DNA of 64,000 bases from contig NC_089587.1 in NCBI RefSeq assembly GCF_019320115.1, forward strand, positions 102,822,166 to 102,886,165. Reading direction: 5' to 3'. Under the pieces are notes generated by a model, which saw nothing but the letters and a program-made list of their open reading frames with translations, did no database searches and was not told the DNA's origin. The translations under genes and the position numbers were made by a program. Origin of the DNA: Miscanthus floridulus. Its lineage: Eukaryota; Streptophyta; Magnoliopsida; Poales; Poaceae. Positions 45,410 to 57,240 of the stretch are shown here, in pieces; positions within the stretch are counted from its first letter, which is position 1, and every line of letters starts with the position of its first letter.

Positions 45410-48400
45410 ATGGCGGAGGAACCGATAAGCGAATGGCGCGACCCTACCCCTAGTGCATCATCATCAACTAGCCTCGAGAGCCAAGTGTCCGTGACCCCTA
45501 GGCCAACAAAGAAACGTCGTACAGAGGACGATGATGATCCGACCTACCAACCGAGGGACAACGAAGTTGAAAGTGCGCGGTCTCCAAACCCTGAACAGAT
45601 GCCGGTGGTGCCTCGAGAATTGAATTTCGAGGAGGAAGAAGTCAGTGACAAAGAACCCCCCGCTCCATCTCCAACCACTTCAGGCAAGTCTAGTGGTCAG
45701 AGGACAAAGCTGAGAAGGGGGGAACACGGGAGGCACCGGAGGGAAATCCACGGCGAAGTCCATGTGATCCATGAGGTGGGACCAGAGGGAAACCCGTTGT
45801 CGCCACCCACGGTCCTTGCCAAGTTCAGCAACCAGGTGGCATGTATAGTCAAGGACAAGGTGGAGATCACTTGGGCGGAGTGGAACAATGTCCCGGTCGA
45901 CTACAAGACACATATCTGGGGTGAGGTGACGAGGAGCTTCCATTATCCCGAGGACGCCGATCTAGACAAGTGCAGGGAGTGGGTCATGCACGTGGCAGGA
46001 AGAGCCTTTAGAAACTTCAAGTCCATGCTGACCAGGTACTACCTGAAGCTAGGCAAGTCACCCTGTGTCAAATACACTATGGTGAAGGAACATCACTGGG
46101 AAGAGTTCTGCAAACAAAGAACAACAGAAGAAGCAAAGGCAAAGAGCGCCAAGTTCAGCGCACTCGCGAAGAAGAACCTGCACCCCCACCACTTGGGCAT
46201 GACTGGGTTTGCTGGTAAGAGGCCCCAGTGGCGGGAGGAAGAAAGGGCTAGAGCTGCCGCCGGGCTTCCCGATCCGTACGACGGTCTAGACTTGAGGGCT
46301 AAGGACTTCATTTATGCCCGCAAGCCGAAGAAGCTCAAGGAGGGCGCGAGCAAGTTCAATGAGCCGAAGTTCGAGGAGGTGGAGAGGGCTCTCATCCAGG
46401 CCGCTAAATCCAAGGACAGCTTCGAGGTTCGCAGGGGCTAGGACTTGCTGACCCTAGCGCTGGGAACCCCCGAGCACCGTGGCCGCGTCCGTGGCATGTC
46501 GTCGAAGATGAGCTGGAACTCAGTGGAGTCATGGCAATCCGACGCTGCCACATACCGGTCAAGGCAGAGGTACAAGGAGGGCATCTTTCAGAAGGGCTAT
46601 GATCAAGGCGTGGCCGAAATGATCAGTCGGTCCATAAAAGAAGCCTTCACGAGCAATGACCCAGATATGGTGTCGATGAGGTCACAGATGCTTCGCCAGG
46701 CAGGCGTGGCCGTGCCACAAGTTCCACAAGGGCAGACACAAGGGCAGCCACTGCCGATGATCGAGGATCGCCCAAGGCACCCCGTCGACGACATCCGGCA
46801 ACCCATGCGCGTCAACCTCAGCATCCCGTTCGGCAGGGCGAAAAAGTTGACCGTGGGTGAGGGTTACATGCACCCCAAAGAAGATATCAAAGATTTCAAC
46901 CAAGACCAGATCCCTGCCAACTATGCTGCTGTGATACTTACATGGTATGCGACCCAATATGAAGAATTTGAAATGGAATATCCAACTGCACAAGGGGTAA
47001 CGATCCTTGGAGCTGCCATTGGTTCCGAAGTCCTGTGGAACAAGGACGACATAGAGATCATTCTCTCGACGCCGACTTCTACGCCGATGGCGACACCAGC
47101 ATCACAACCATCCGTTGCCGGATCTTGTCCCCCCGATGATCCGAATCACGGCGACGGCGATGACGAAGGCAATGGCGGGGATGACAAGGGAAGGAAGTCA
47201 CCCCGAGGCACAAGCCCTCACCCTCGTTCTCCTACTCCAACAACAAGTCCACCCGCACCTCCCGATAGTCCGTCTAAGGGCACAAGCAAAGGACCGGGAG
47301 GCACGGAGGAACCGGGGGCAAAGACACCGCCTGCTGCCATTGCGAGCACAAGCCACTGTCCTCCACCGCCGGCGAAGACTAAAGGCGACCAAGGGCATCT
47401 CACATACTCACTTGAGTTCGAAAGGTATGGTAGCGGCGAGCATAATTTGCTAATAACTTTTCTTTGCCATAATATGGTACTAACATTTCTATCCCAGGCC
47501 AAGATCACCTTTCCATCTATTTCCTGAATCGGATGACTGCCCCGGCCATTACGAGCATGGGAAGTTCATGATAACCAAGGCCCAGCTCGTCGACGAGGAA
47601 AGGTGGGAGACAAGGAGGTTTCATCTCTGGTACATGGAAGCGGCAAAAGCTGGCCTACATGGTTTTCTAGTCAAGGTTGTGGCGGAGTACTTCCACTTGC
47701 CCGGCAACGATGTAGAACTCCCCGTGGACTTCCACGACATGTACAGACTACTACGGGAACAAGACCTTGACATCGCCCAAGTCACCTTGTTCTCTATGTA
47801 AGTGATGAATTGCGAGTTTCACATATCACCTGCCTTTGAATCGGTCAAGACTACTTATATATGCCACGATGGCTTGTCCTTGCAGGTTGATGGCCTATAT
47901 ATCCAAGGAACTAAAACTTGATGTTATCTATCTATCTCCAATGCATATTGCTCAAAGAGTCATCATTGGTTACCACCTAGATGACAATCATCCAACCATG
48001 AAAGACTTGACCAAGCGACAGAGAGAGGCGCACAGGAAGAAACTGATGGACAATGAGAAGTTGAACATTTCAAGGTACATACTAGGAGCAATGAAGAAGA
48101 TCAGGAGAAATGGGTGTATCGTAGCTGCCTACCACTTTGGGTAAGTCGAAGACATGCCTGTAGAGATAAGTGGGTAGCTAGCTAGTATTATTATTTCTCA
48201 TTGTAACCTGTATTTTGTTTCAATGGCGCAGCCAAGGCCTCGAGGGTCACTGGGTTGCATTTATCATCTACCCTCAGGATGGCAGGGCCTGCGTATTTGA
48301 TTCGTTGAGAATGCCAAACTTAAAAGGGTACAAGGCCTTTGAAGATTGCCTCAGAGTGTAAGTGACTGAACTGTCTTCTCATATGCGTTCTAATGCCCTG

Positions 48401-48928
48401 CCTAATACTAGTACATTTCATATAGCGCTTATAAGGAGTACGTGAAGGATCCTGAATGCTATGATCGAAGAACAGAGAATTTTAAGGCTAAGCATAAGAA
48501 CCGCATCAAAATCAGACGCAACTTTCCGGTAAGTATTTGAAAGGTTTAATTGTGCGTTCTGTTCATAAGCGTTCTAATGCCTGTATTCTAATGCTTGTGT
48601 ATCGATCATGCAGTGTGCCAAACAACCGGTAGGATCACAAACCTGTGGCTTCTACGTCTGTGAGTACCTGAGGGAGTGCAAGCAGTATAGCAGCAGTTGG
48701 AGGGTGCTCAAGAATGGATTGAACTGGTGGAGAGACGTGCAGAGCACCCAACACTCCTTCAAGCAGACAAAGGCGGACATATGTAAGTTTGTCTTAGACA
48801 AATGCGTGCTTGAAGGGAGCACGTTCTTCAATGAAAACAGCCAGCTAGCGATTTTACCGGAGTACGAGAGGCTGAGGAAATGGCCCACGATGATGCGTCC
48901 GCAAGATTACTCCTTAGGGCATGTATAA
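45410..48928 (+). pseudogene. CACTA second gene: Transposase_24-like region fused to an Ulp1 (C48) cysteine protease; one in-frame TAG
   Basis: Six exons are proposed: 45,410-47,424, 47,498-47,797, 47,886-48,140, 48,232-48,357, 48,426-48,528 and 48,614-48,928. All introns are GT-AG and the sum is 3,114 bases, exactly 1,037 codons plus stop. The first part is low-complexity, then a plant transposase (Ptta/En/Spm) region with ITWAEWNNVPVDYKTHIW (about 45,868-45,921) and RNFKSMLTRYYLKLGKSP. After an acidic/proline linker comes the Ulp1 protease: His in GHWVAF (48,248-48,250), Asp in VFDS (48,299-48,301), Gln (48,638-48,640) and Cys (48,644-48,646) in GSQTCGFYVCEY. These proteases cleave SUMO-type conjugates in the family at large; the substrate here is unknown. 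TAG at 46,439-46,441 interrupts an otherwise open frame, so the gene is a near-intact pseudogene unless read through. Confidence 0.85.
46439..46441 (+). other. In-frame TAG in the Ulp1-type gene
   Basis: The frame is open for 343 codons before and 326 codons after within the same exon. A single C-to-T change of CAG would produce it, and CAG is a CHG methylation context. Confidence 0.8.
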
Positions 48929-49120
48929 CGACTTTAATATGTAAATGTAATGAATTAACAATGACAAGAACGACTAAGTGAATGTATATATATGTATATT
49001 ATCTCATGTGTAATGCCTGCATACTTTTTAAGTTTAATTTGTGAAATCTGGATGTGATTTGAATTTGAATTTGAATTTGAATTTAATTATATGGCTGCTG
49101 TATTTTTTTTAATTCAGGAA
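48929..49120 (+). other. 3' flank of the Ulp1-type gene
   Basis: AT-rich, including four TTTGAA repeats (about 49,058-49,083). A candidate polyadenylation region. Confidence 0.4.
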
Positions 49121-49400
49121 AAAATTTACCGAGGCGGGCAAATGATAATGCCCGCCACGGCTAACGAACATAACCGCGGCGGTCTCTGTACTTTGTCCGC
49201 CGCGGTAAAATAATTTACCGCGGCGGGCGATTCAACGTGACCGCCGTGGTAAAAGTATGTTTACCGCAGCGGGCACGTTACATCGCCCGCCGTGGTAAAT
49301 CGGTTAACCGCGGCGGGCAAAGCCGCCCGCCGCGGTTAAGCCACGATTTACCGTGGCCTCTAGGCCGCGGCGGACGGCTTTGCCCGCCGCGGAAAATCAA
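49121..49400. repeat. CACTA right subterminal array
   Basis: About six inverted pairs of the CCGCGGCGGGC motif, including variants with CCGCGGCGGTC. It mirrors the left array. Confidence 0.85.
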
Positions 49401-49425
49401 AAACGCCCGCCTCCATAAACGTTTG

Positions 49426-49435
49426 TGTAGTAGTG
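49426..49435 (-). repeat. CACTA right TIR
   Basis: TGTAGTAGTG, followed by the TAA target duplication at 49,436-49,438. Confidence 0.95.
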
Positions 49436-49438
49436 TAA

Positions 49439-50702
49439 GTCACAATAACTAAAGTGATCTTCATGTTTTGTGTAATGGACCATTCTCATATATTTTTAAA
49501 TTGCCAGTAAAACTAATATTTAGCATATATCTTAATTTGGATGTATTAAATTGGTATCCTTTCTGGATAAAAACGTATCAGTTTTACATCCGAAAACACA
49601 TTAGAAACGTTACCATGGGTTAGTAGTTTTCTTCTCGGCGTGGACACACCCCCTTCTCAAATGTCATGCTTCAGGAATAGCCGAATATGGGGTATTGTTT
49701 GAGTTTGATGCATTGTTTTATTCTATCCGTTACTCTTATGTTAAGATGTTAAGGAATGTTCTGCACTATCCGCTAAAGATATTGTCGGATATATGATCAT
49801 ATATACAAGAAAATATAATCTATCCATGTTCCCTTTGTTCCTAGTTTCCTATCACCAATCGTGAAACACATTATAGGTACAAGATTCCCCTTTTTTGTTT
49901 TGCGAATGGGGTGCATAAGGTTCTTCATTTGAGTGGACGAGCCATGCATGCATGATGACTGTGTTGTGGCTCCATGAGCTATTGCCAGTGGCGGTGCGCC
50001 GTGAGAGCTAGGTGATGCATATAGTTGAGCCTAATTCCTTGAATGGTTCCAAACCCATACTTTGGAGTGTTCATTGTCTACACTTTCTAGAACATAACTT
50101 ATGATTAAGTGCTTGGACAGGTAGGAATCGAGTAAGTGATGGGTTTATCACTACTCGTGTGAGATGGGAAATTCTTAATTAGCTAATGAACAATAGGACT
50201 AGGAGGAAGCGAGATTTAAAACATGACCAAGACAATGATTTTCTGCGAGGTCTGGTAAGGGGTAAGGTCATGGAGAAACGAGGTCTTGAATAACATATCT
50301 CACTATAGTTAAGGACCGTTGTAGCTAACATAACGAGTCTTAGCTTGAACACGTCTCCCGTACAGAGCACTTGCCATATATGGGGATGGTAAGCCTAGTA
50401 TTATATGCTTGACCGTGTAACCCCATAGATTTAGTGTGATTTGGTATGCGGGATAGCTAGAAAGCTAGTACCACAGTACATCTCGGCAGTTCATTATGTG
50501 AATTTGCCCTGCATGAGAAAGCTTCAGGAGATGAGTTGTCTCTTATGGTCTGATCTGTCATATGGGCAATGACGTTTGCTCTCTTGTGGGTAAAATTCAA
50601 CCCCTCTGAAAAGTTTTGAATTGACTTAGCCATGCATTCAGAATGTCGCACTCTCGGTGTGCGCATGACTTCTTGCTTCAGAGTAATTGTTGTGATGAAA
50701 TA
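49439..50702. other. LTR-like sequence, unassigned
   Basis: No gene. The stretch 50,040-50,460 reads like a Gypsy LTR and shares words such as TTAAGGACCGT with 30,700. Boundaries not found. Confidence 0.35.
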
Positions 50703-51200
50703 ACTCATGGAAGATCGAACCGTGTGTGCATGATTACAACTGTGTTCTTTGTGCTTGCAATGTTGAGGAGGATCTTATCCATCTCATCTTCCAAATGTCC
50801 TTTCTCTCTAGCCTGTTGGTCTAGTCTTCAGTTGGCAGTTCCCAATAGCCTTGATCCCGGCTTCATCATAGAGAGTATCAAGTCACAGCTTCGGCTGCTG
50901 TTCTTCATGGAAATCATCATGACTATGTGTTGGTCAATTTGGACGATGAGAAATGACATTATCTTCAGTAACATTTCCCACTCGATTCTCATATGCAAAA
51001 AAGTCTTCAAGGAGTTTGCTCTGGTCATTCTCAGAGCAAAGGCAAAATTCCACCCACAGATTGATTTATGGCTATAAGCCTTTGTGTAATTTTTCTGATT
51101 TTCTTCTTAACCTTTTTTTTTGTCTCATGAGACTCTGTACCCACTTTTGTTTTTAAACCCCTCCTGTTTCATAAAAAAAAGATCGGACTCATGGAAGATC
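50703..51200 (+). mobile_element. 5'-truncated L1-type LINE with 14-bp target duplication
   Basis: ACTCATGGAAGATC occurs at 50,703-50,716 and 51,187-51,200. The ~470 bases between carry the C-terminal zinc-binding region of a LINE reverse transcriptase and a short A-run (51,172-51,180). Confidence 0.8.
50717..51077 (+). pseudogene. LINE reverse transcriptase C-terminus (zf-RVT region)
   Basis: In one frame CNVEEDLIHLIF, then after a frameshift CPFSLACWSSLQLAVPNSLD and MCWSIWTMRNDIIFSNISHS, closing with KFHPQIDLWL-stop at 51,075-51,077. These are typical of the zinc-binding end of plant L1 ORF2. RT and endonuclease are absent through 5' truncation. Confidence 0.75.
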
Positions 51201-51808
51201 CCGTCGGTAAAGAGTGAGTAGTTTCCATGTAGAGCTATGTAAGCTCTGTTGGTTGTACTGGTATGAATACGGCTAATCCAAACATGTGAGTTGATGAAAG
51301 CTACTCACTTTGTTCAAAATTGTAAGTCTTTCTTATTTTTCTAGATAGTTTACTGACCTATAATTTGGAATGTAGGAAGCGGTAGTAAATTAAATCCAGA
51401 AGAAGCAAACACCGCATGGCAACAAAAGGAACGCAGTATCACGAGAAAGCGGGGGCACGTACCACGTAGGGAGAGGAGAAGGGAGGAATAGAAAAACGAC
51501 TCAAAAATAGGCCGCCGCGTCGTCTTTGATTTGGGAAAATGTCGTAGCTTTCCGAGCGAGGGAGAATCGCCTCTGGAGCCGCGCGCGACGCGAGCACATC
51601 AACTTTGAACGCCCAAAAGAAGCCTATCTACGTCGTGCAGCGCAAAGCGGCCCTAGATTCCCTGCACGCGTCTCCATCTCTCTCTCTCTCACACACACAC
51701 GTACAGCCGCACAGTATCGCCGGTAGATTTTGAGGCAGCATCTGTGTCTGTGTGCATGCCTTGAGCCTCGCTTGTCGGTCACTGCCAGAGAATATCCGAG
51801 ACATTGTC
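51201..51808. other. Unclassified region
   Basis: A GC-rich patch with a TCTCTC/ACACAC microsatellite near 51,673-51,700. No gene recognised. Confidence 0.3.
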
Positions 51809-51903
51809 AGCCTGTTAGTCTCGTTGGTTTCAGTCCGGGCTTATCAGTTATTGTATAGTATTTTTCTCTCATATTATCAACCCAAAAACCCACCAACGAA
51901 CTC
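51809..51903. mobile_element. Degenerate MITE of the GCCTGTT family
   Basis: It starts CAGCCTGTTAGTCTCGTTGG, includes GTTTCAGTCCGGGCTTATCAG, and ends CCAACGAACTC as partial inverted ends. Confidence 0.5.
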
Positions 51904-53200
51904 TTGCTAGCCCTGACGCTGCCACGGAATCTTTCGCTTTATTGCTTGACTGCAAAGCGGGGCCATGCATGCAGCTGCTGCTGGCTTGGCAAGTTGAGAG
52001 AGAGAGAGAAGGTCGCCGCTTGGCAATGCAAGTTGGCCAGCCTCGTGCAAAGCGGCCAAGCGGGGTCATTCATGCACGCGCAACCTGAGCTGAGATCGAG
52101 CCGAACATCTTGCCCGCTATCTGCTTTATTTGCCGGCCGCGGGCCGGCCTTTTCACGGCGGGTGCCTGCCGGCCGCGAGCCCGCGACGCACCGGCGCGGC
52201 TCCGCCATCGCATGCATGCGTACATGGGTTGTGCCTGCATGCATGCCGACCGATTTAACTATGACCAGTGATGAGGAATCAAATCTTCGGATTGCCGTGC
52301 TCGCTACGAGTGCAGTCAGTACTATAATACTGATATCTCAACGGCTGTTGAATACTCCTACGCAACACTGCACGGCCAGCGGAATCTATCGACCTTAAAG
52401 TGCGTTGCGAGCTAAAGCGATGCCCGTCCGTCAGTGCTTGCTATCGTCCATCCATCCCAGCTGGCCGTGGCCGGCCTGCACTGCATCTGCATGCAAGCGT
52501 GCGTGCCTGCATGTTCAAGTTTATATAAAGCAGAGAGAGAGAGCTAGGCGAATCTCCTCGGCACAGCACTCGGCGGCAGGCATGGCTCGGTGATTTGGAC
52601 TTTGGAGATATACGCTGGAAAGCTGCCTGCCTGGGGTGCTTGTGCTTCCTTCTCTCTCTCTCCCTCCCGCTCGCTTTCCTGAATCCCGAAATCAGACAGC
52701 TTAATTCCAGCTGATCGAGCTGGCAGCTCTCGTGCTTAAATTCATGAAGCGGAAGCGCGCACAGTGACAGTCAGTCAGACGACGTTCTGGTGTGCAGTGC
52801 AGTGCAGTGACGGCAGAGCGCGAACGAGGACGACCGGACCGAGCGCGGAGCACGCGGTCTGCAGGTCAGGATGCCGCTGATGCAGGAAGATACAGTACTG
52901 GGATATTCCTGCATCAGAGTTCAGAGTTCAGAGATCCGGAGACGATCCTTTTGGTTCAAGTACAGATAACAGGCCGCCTCGTTTCTCAGTTTCATCACTC
53001 TGATAGTCTGATCGATCATTAATGATGCCGCTGCAAATCTCAGACTCTCGGTCTCTGCCTCGCAGCTGGGGCTCTTCTGGACTGGGCTCAGTGGATAGGC
53101 CAGGTTTGGGTTGCGATAAGAAGCTGGGCTGGGCCTATTATTTCGTACCCATAAGCCCAAAGTGTGCTGTTTTTTTCTTTCTAAATATACAAAAGCAAAA
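51904..53200. other. Unclassified region with GCATGCATG motifs
   Basis: It is rich in CATGCATG (RY-type) words (51,965, 52,212, 52,239) and GA/CT runs (51,998-52,010; 52,651-52,670), as in some plant promoters. No ORF with a recognisable domain follows on either side, so no gene is called. Confidence 0.3.
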
Positions 53201-54245
53201 AAGGATTACTTTTCCTCCCTAGACTATGTTGTGGTATGTTTATCCTCCTCCAACTGCAAAATCAGACACTTACCCGTCGAACTCTCAAAACCGTCCCAAT
53301 AAGTCAACCTCTCAAAACTGTCCAAATTACCTCCCCACCCTAGAATGAAGTGATTTTTCAAGATGGTTTTGTCCTTCTTTAATTAATAAAATTCCAGTAA
53401 ATACTCGATAAAAATTTCAAACCACGAAAAGTATCCTAAACTTCCAAAAATTCTAGAAAAACTCTTATAGATTGCAATACGAAAAGCGAAATACAATATT
53501 TAAAGTTCCTAAAAATATATCTAGAAGCTTTAGAAAACTAGATTTAGCTTTTGAAAAAAAATCAGGTAAAATCCCAAAAAGATTCTGGTCGATGTCTGAA
53601 TGTGTTTTAACAAGTTTCCACGTTAAAAAATATGAAATGCAAACCAGCATAAATGAAACATACATTAATTCTAAATGCATTCATGCTATGCATTCGTTGT
53701 CACTTCAGCTCTACTAACCTCCATTTACATTTCGTTATCACTTCAATTGACGTTAAAAGTTGTAGATACTTAAAAAAAAAGTTATTTAATTAATTTTATA
53801 AAACTATGACTGCTTTTGACATTGTAACTGGACGCCACACTTCGGATGACCAATTCACAAATCCATTAAAACTTTGACACCAAGTAGGATTAACAAAGAA
53901 CCACGATTTGAGAAGTTGACAGTGGCTCCCAGCACCAAGTAAAAAATAGTCCACGACTAATTGAAGGATTTGTAACTTCTTGTTAGTGTGGTCAAAAAAA
54001 GGTGTAGTTTTGCAAAATCAAATTTCTTGCTGAGTATATGTATATCTAAAAGTTTTTTTATATAAAAAAACACACGGTCGAAATGGATAAAGTACGTAGC
54101 CAAAGCAAAAACGGAGATTAGCAAACAATCATTTAATTCTGATTATCTAGCCACGTGCCATCGTTTGACACGCTTCCGGGCGCTGACAAGAATGGCCCCA
54201 ACTAATTGACAGCTCTAGTACCTTCTAGTTTAGGTTTTTTCTAGT
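53201..54245. other. Unclassified AT-rich region
   Basis: The stretch 53,205-53,345 resembles a dispersed grass repeat (CCTCCCTAGACTATG, then several CTCAAAACNGTCC units). No gene found. Confidence 0.3.
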
Positions 54246-54366
54246 GCCCCGTTCGCTTGGCTGATAAGCCATGGCTGTAAATACTGTTGGTTGATTTGCC
54301 GTGAAATAAAAATACTGTTCGTTGACTGAAAGAGTATGGCTTATAAGCTACGTATAATCGGAAGCC
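54246..54366. mobile_element. MITE with GCTTATAAGCC arms
   Basis: The left GCCCCGTTCGCTTGGCTGAT and right ATGGCTTATAAGCTACG form partial inverted ends. Same broad family as 24,503-24,617. Confidence 0.55.
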
Positions 54367-57240
54367 CGCACAGCTACCACACTGTAGTGCATCTGCAACC
54401 TGCGTGCTTCCACTAAAGAAAACAACCTCAGCTGACTGCTATCACACAGCACGAACAACAAGCACCTCTGCTTCTTTCCACGTCGTCCGTCTTGCATTGA
54501 TCATGAGCTGATGGAAAACACGACAAGGTGCTCCGAATCAGTCCGTCCGATCCAAGCAGTTCAGGCACTGTTTTGCCGTGCAAATCTCCCTCTCACAGAG
54601 GACATTGCTGCCACTGTCGAAATTTATGCTTTATTTGACAGCCCCCACTTTCTGCTCACTATGCATGCATGATCGGTTGCAGCACATTATCGTCGGCTCA
54701 TCACCGGCCGGACCCCGGCCGGGCGAATGCGATGCCGATCGATCGAGGAGCCAATGCAAGGTCAACTCCCAGAAAGGTAGCCGTAACTCACGGATCGAGA
54801 CCGCTTTGGTCTTGTCACACAAGTCCCAGTCTCTCAGAGCAACTTGTGTGTGTTCAGTGTTCTCCGGGGTCAGGTGTCATTTGTGATCGTCCATGATTAC
54901 ATTGTTATTACATACGCCGCAAAAGGAACGACTAGGGACAGAAACTTCTAAAAATGAAGCACTTTCATAATTTCTTTGCCTTTTTTTTTCTAAAAGAAAG
55001 AAGCCGTTCTTTCGGCCTCTTCTTAATGATATACGCGTGAAGTCGGGGTCTTGGAAAAAAAAGAGACAACACATTTAGCTCAGGGAAAGTGAAAACTGAA
55101 TGACAATATATATGTAGAGGTACCATGGGAGCAGGAAGAATGGATATATCTCTTGTCATGGAATGGTAGAAGCTGAGAAAAGCAGGTAGTGGCTTGGAAT
55201 GGCGAGAAACTGTAGGTAGGGGCCAACGACGCAATGCTTATCAAACAATTGTTCAAACTGATTGACGTGAGGTTGTAGAACTGCTACTAGTGAAAGTGTG
55301 CCTGTACATGGCTTGTGGGTCTTGTGGTCCTGTATTCCCACTGCTTGAATTGGTTCGCATGCATTCCAGAAGAAACAATATTCCTGGATTTCTTTATGCT
55401 AGCTATAGACAAAAGGAAGAAAAAGAATTCAGAAATCTTTGAGAAAACGAGAATATATAGTAACCTATATTCATTCTAATCCAGATTATTATATTCTTTG
55501 AAGTCGCGTCTTTCTTCCTAGAAGGAGGAGGAGTATATATATTAGGTAAAAATAAACAGAAGATGGGTCGCGCAAGGAGGAAGAATGCACTACCCCGTGC
55601 CTCGGCTACTATCATCTCGCCGCTCGGCGGAGAGAAAGGACAACTGAAATTTAGATTAGACCTAGGGAGTGTTTAGGGCCTCATGGTTGATCTTTTCTCT
55701 TGACCCAAAAATCATAGAGGAAATGCCCGAGGCACCAAGTGGTGAACTATGTTGGACCAGAGGAGTCATGACGGTGGGATAGGAAAATAAGAGCGCGGTC
55801 GAGGAGTGTCGTAGGACCGCGATGACATGGTAAACGGATGCTGATTGCATGACAAATAAGACGAATTGGCCCTGTTCACTTCTCTTATAATCCGTACTTT
55901 CCAGCTTATTAATACCAGCTGAAAAGGCCCTTAATCTGGTCAGTGCATGGACATGAGCTAGAACCCTACCTAAAGGCTTGAGGCCTGAGAGCGGAGACAT
56001 CCACTAAACTTGATAGAAAGAATAAGACAACAGGAAAAGATCTCCCATTGATGGCTCTGCAACTGCCTGCCGTCTCTCATGAGTGAGTGAGTGATAGTAC
56101 CAGCAGGGCTGCTAGATCATTTTGCCCTTTCAGCTCAAGCATCTCTGCCACATGGATCGACGATCGCTGCATTGACTAGCGGCAACAACTGAACCAGACT
56201 AGGTCGATGATGTAGGTTTTTGCGCCATTATATATCCCGATCTCACCAGTGCTGCACTGCGACTTGTCTCGCTCGCATCAGCCGCTTGCCCGCCTCCAAT
56301 CGCCGAAGAATGGTCGTGTGGCACGTCGCCGGCGGGCATCTTTCCCATCTTTGGATTAGTTGGGCATCGCCGGGGTGGGACATGGATTGATGGTGTATCA
56401 CTGTATCCGTGTAACGGCGTCAGTGACCCTGTGCTTGCCATTTGGCAGCGACGAAGGCAAGTTGCTGGACGGTCAGAACGGAAACGGAGAGCTGAATGCC
56501 GGGCGATGCTTTGGTAGAGTCTCACGCACCTCCGATGGTAACTTGATCGACCTGCTGCCAGCTGATGTCATGTTTAAGTGACTGTAAAGTGTGATCGAGT
56601 GAAGAGCCGTTGTGATAAGCTCGGTTTCCCCTCGCTCGGACGTAAGTGACTGCATAGCCGAGAAAATTAACAACTGTAAATTATATATTGAAATTTTGAA
56701 TATTTTTATGTGTATTATTCTTGGGACGATATCCACACTAACACAATTTCTCAGTAATTCTGCAAGAAACTATTTTTAGCTCAATCTACAATTGACCCAA
56801 TTTCTCAACCTTCATAGTAATAACAAGATTTATTGATTGTACGTAAAGATTTCAGCAAAGATGGTAAACACAACAGATTGAAGGCCCCAAAGGTTTGGAT
56901 CCTAAGCTTTCGCAGCCTTGAAAACGACTGTATCTTGCCTAGATCTTTCAAATAACATTGGTCTCCCGCTGTTCGCCTTCCTGGAAGCTTTGACTCGCTT
57001 TCATGGTTTGTCTATCTTGATTTTTTTCTATTTAAACCAAAATAATAAAATAATAAAAAGATCACCAACTAAATTTGTAGAAACTAGTTGTTTCAGTTAC
57101 GCTATAGACCTCGGTGTGACTTGCCACTACGGTCATACCACGTGCATTTGCATGACAATGGATACATACGATGGTGTCGTCGTGAACACTTTCCATGTAT
57201 GTCGTCGATGTGACTGTTGAGTCGTGCCATCCTGGTTGTT
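54367..57240. other. Unclassified region with one MITE relic
   Basis: No gene with a recognisable domain. A relic MITE (GGCCCTGTTCACTTC to CAGCTGAAAAGGCC) lies at 55,869-55,931. Open frames such as 56,360-56,581 and 56,918-57,220 show no known motif. Confidence 0.3.

Larger units (their letters stand above)
38418..49435 (+). mobile_element. Structurally complete CACTA (En/Spm) transposon, 11,018 bp
   Basis: The left end is CACTACTACAGGAATG and the right end is GTTTGTGTAGTAGTG, giving a 10-bp terminal inverted repeat CACTACTACA. TAA at 38,415-38,417 and 49,436-49,438 is the exact 3-bp target duplication. Inside are three GC-rich hairpin arrays, a TNP2-type transposase gene and a Transposase_24/Ulp1 gene in tandem. 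One frameshift and one in-frame TAG are the only lesions visible, so this is a recently active or trans-mobilisable copy. Confidence 0.95.

Noticed and set aside
45410..46441. 343-residue protein ending at TAG as the true gene product
   Set aside because: The frame continues in phase for 326 codons and into exons that splice cleanly to the protease, so the TAG is read as a lesion.
51904..53022. Promoter-like region with CATGCATG and CT runs suggesting a nearby host gene
   Set aside because: No ORF or exon-like sequence with a recognisable family follows on either strand within the window.
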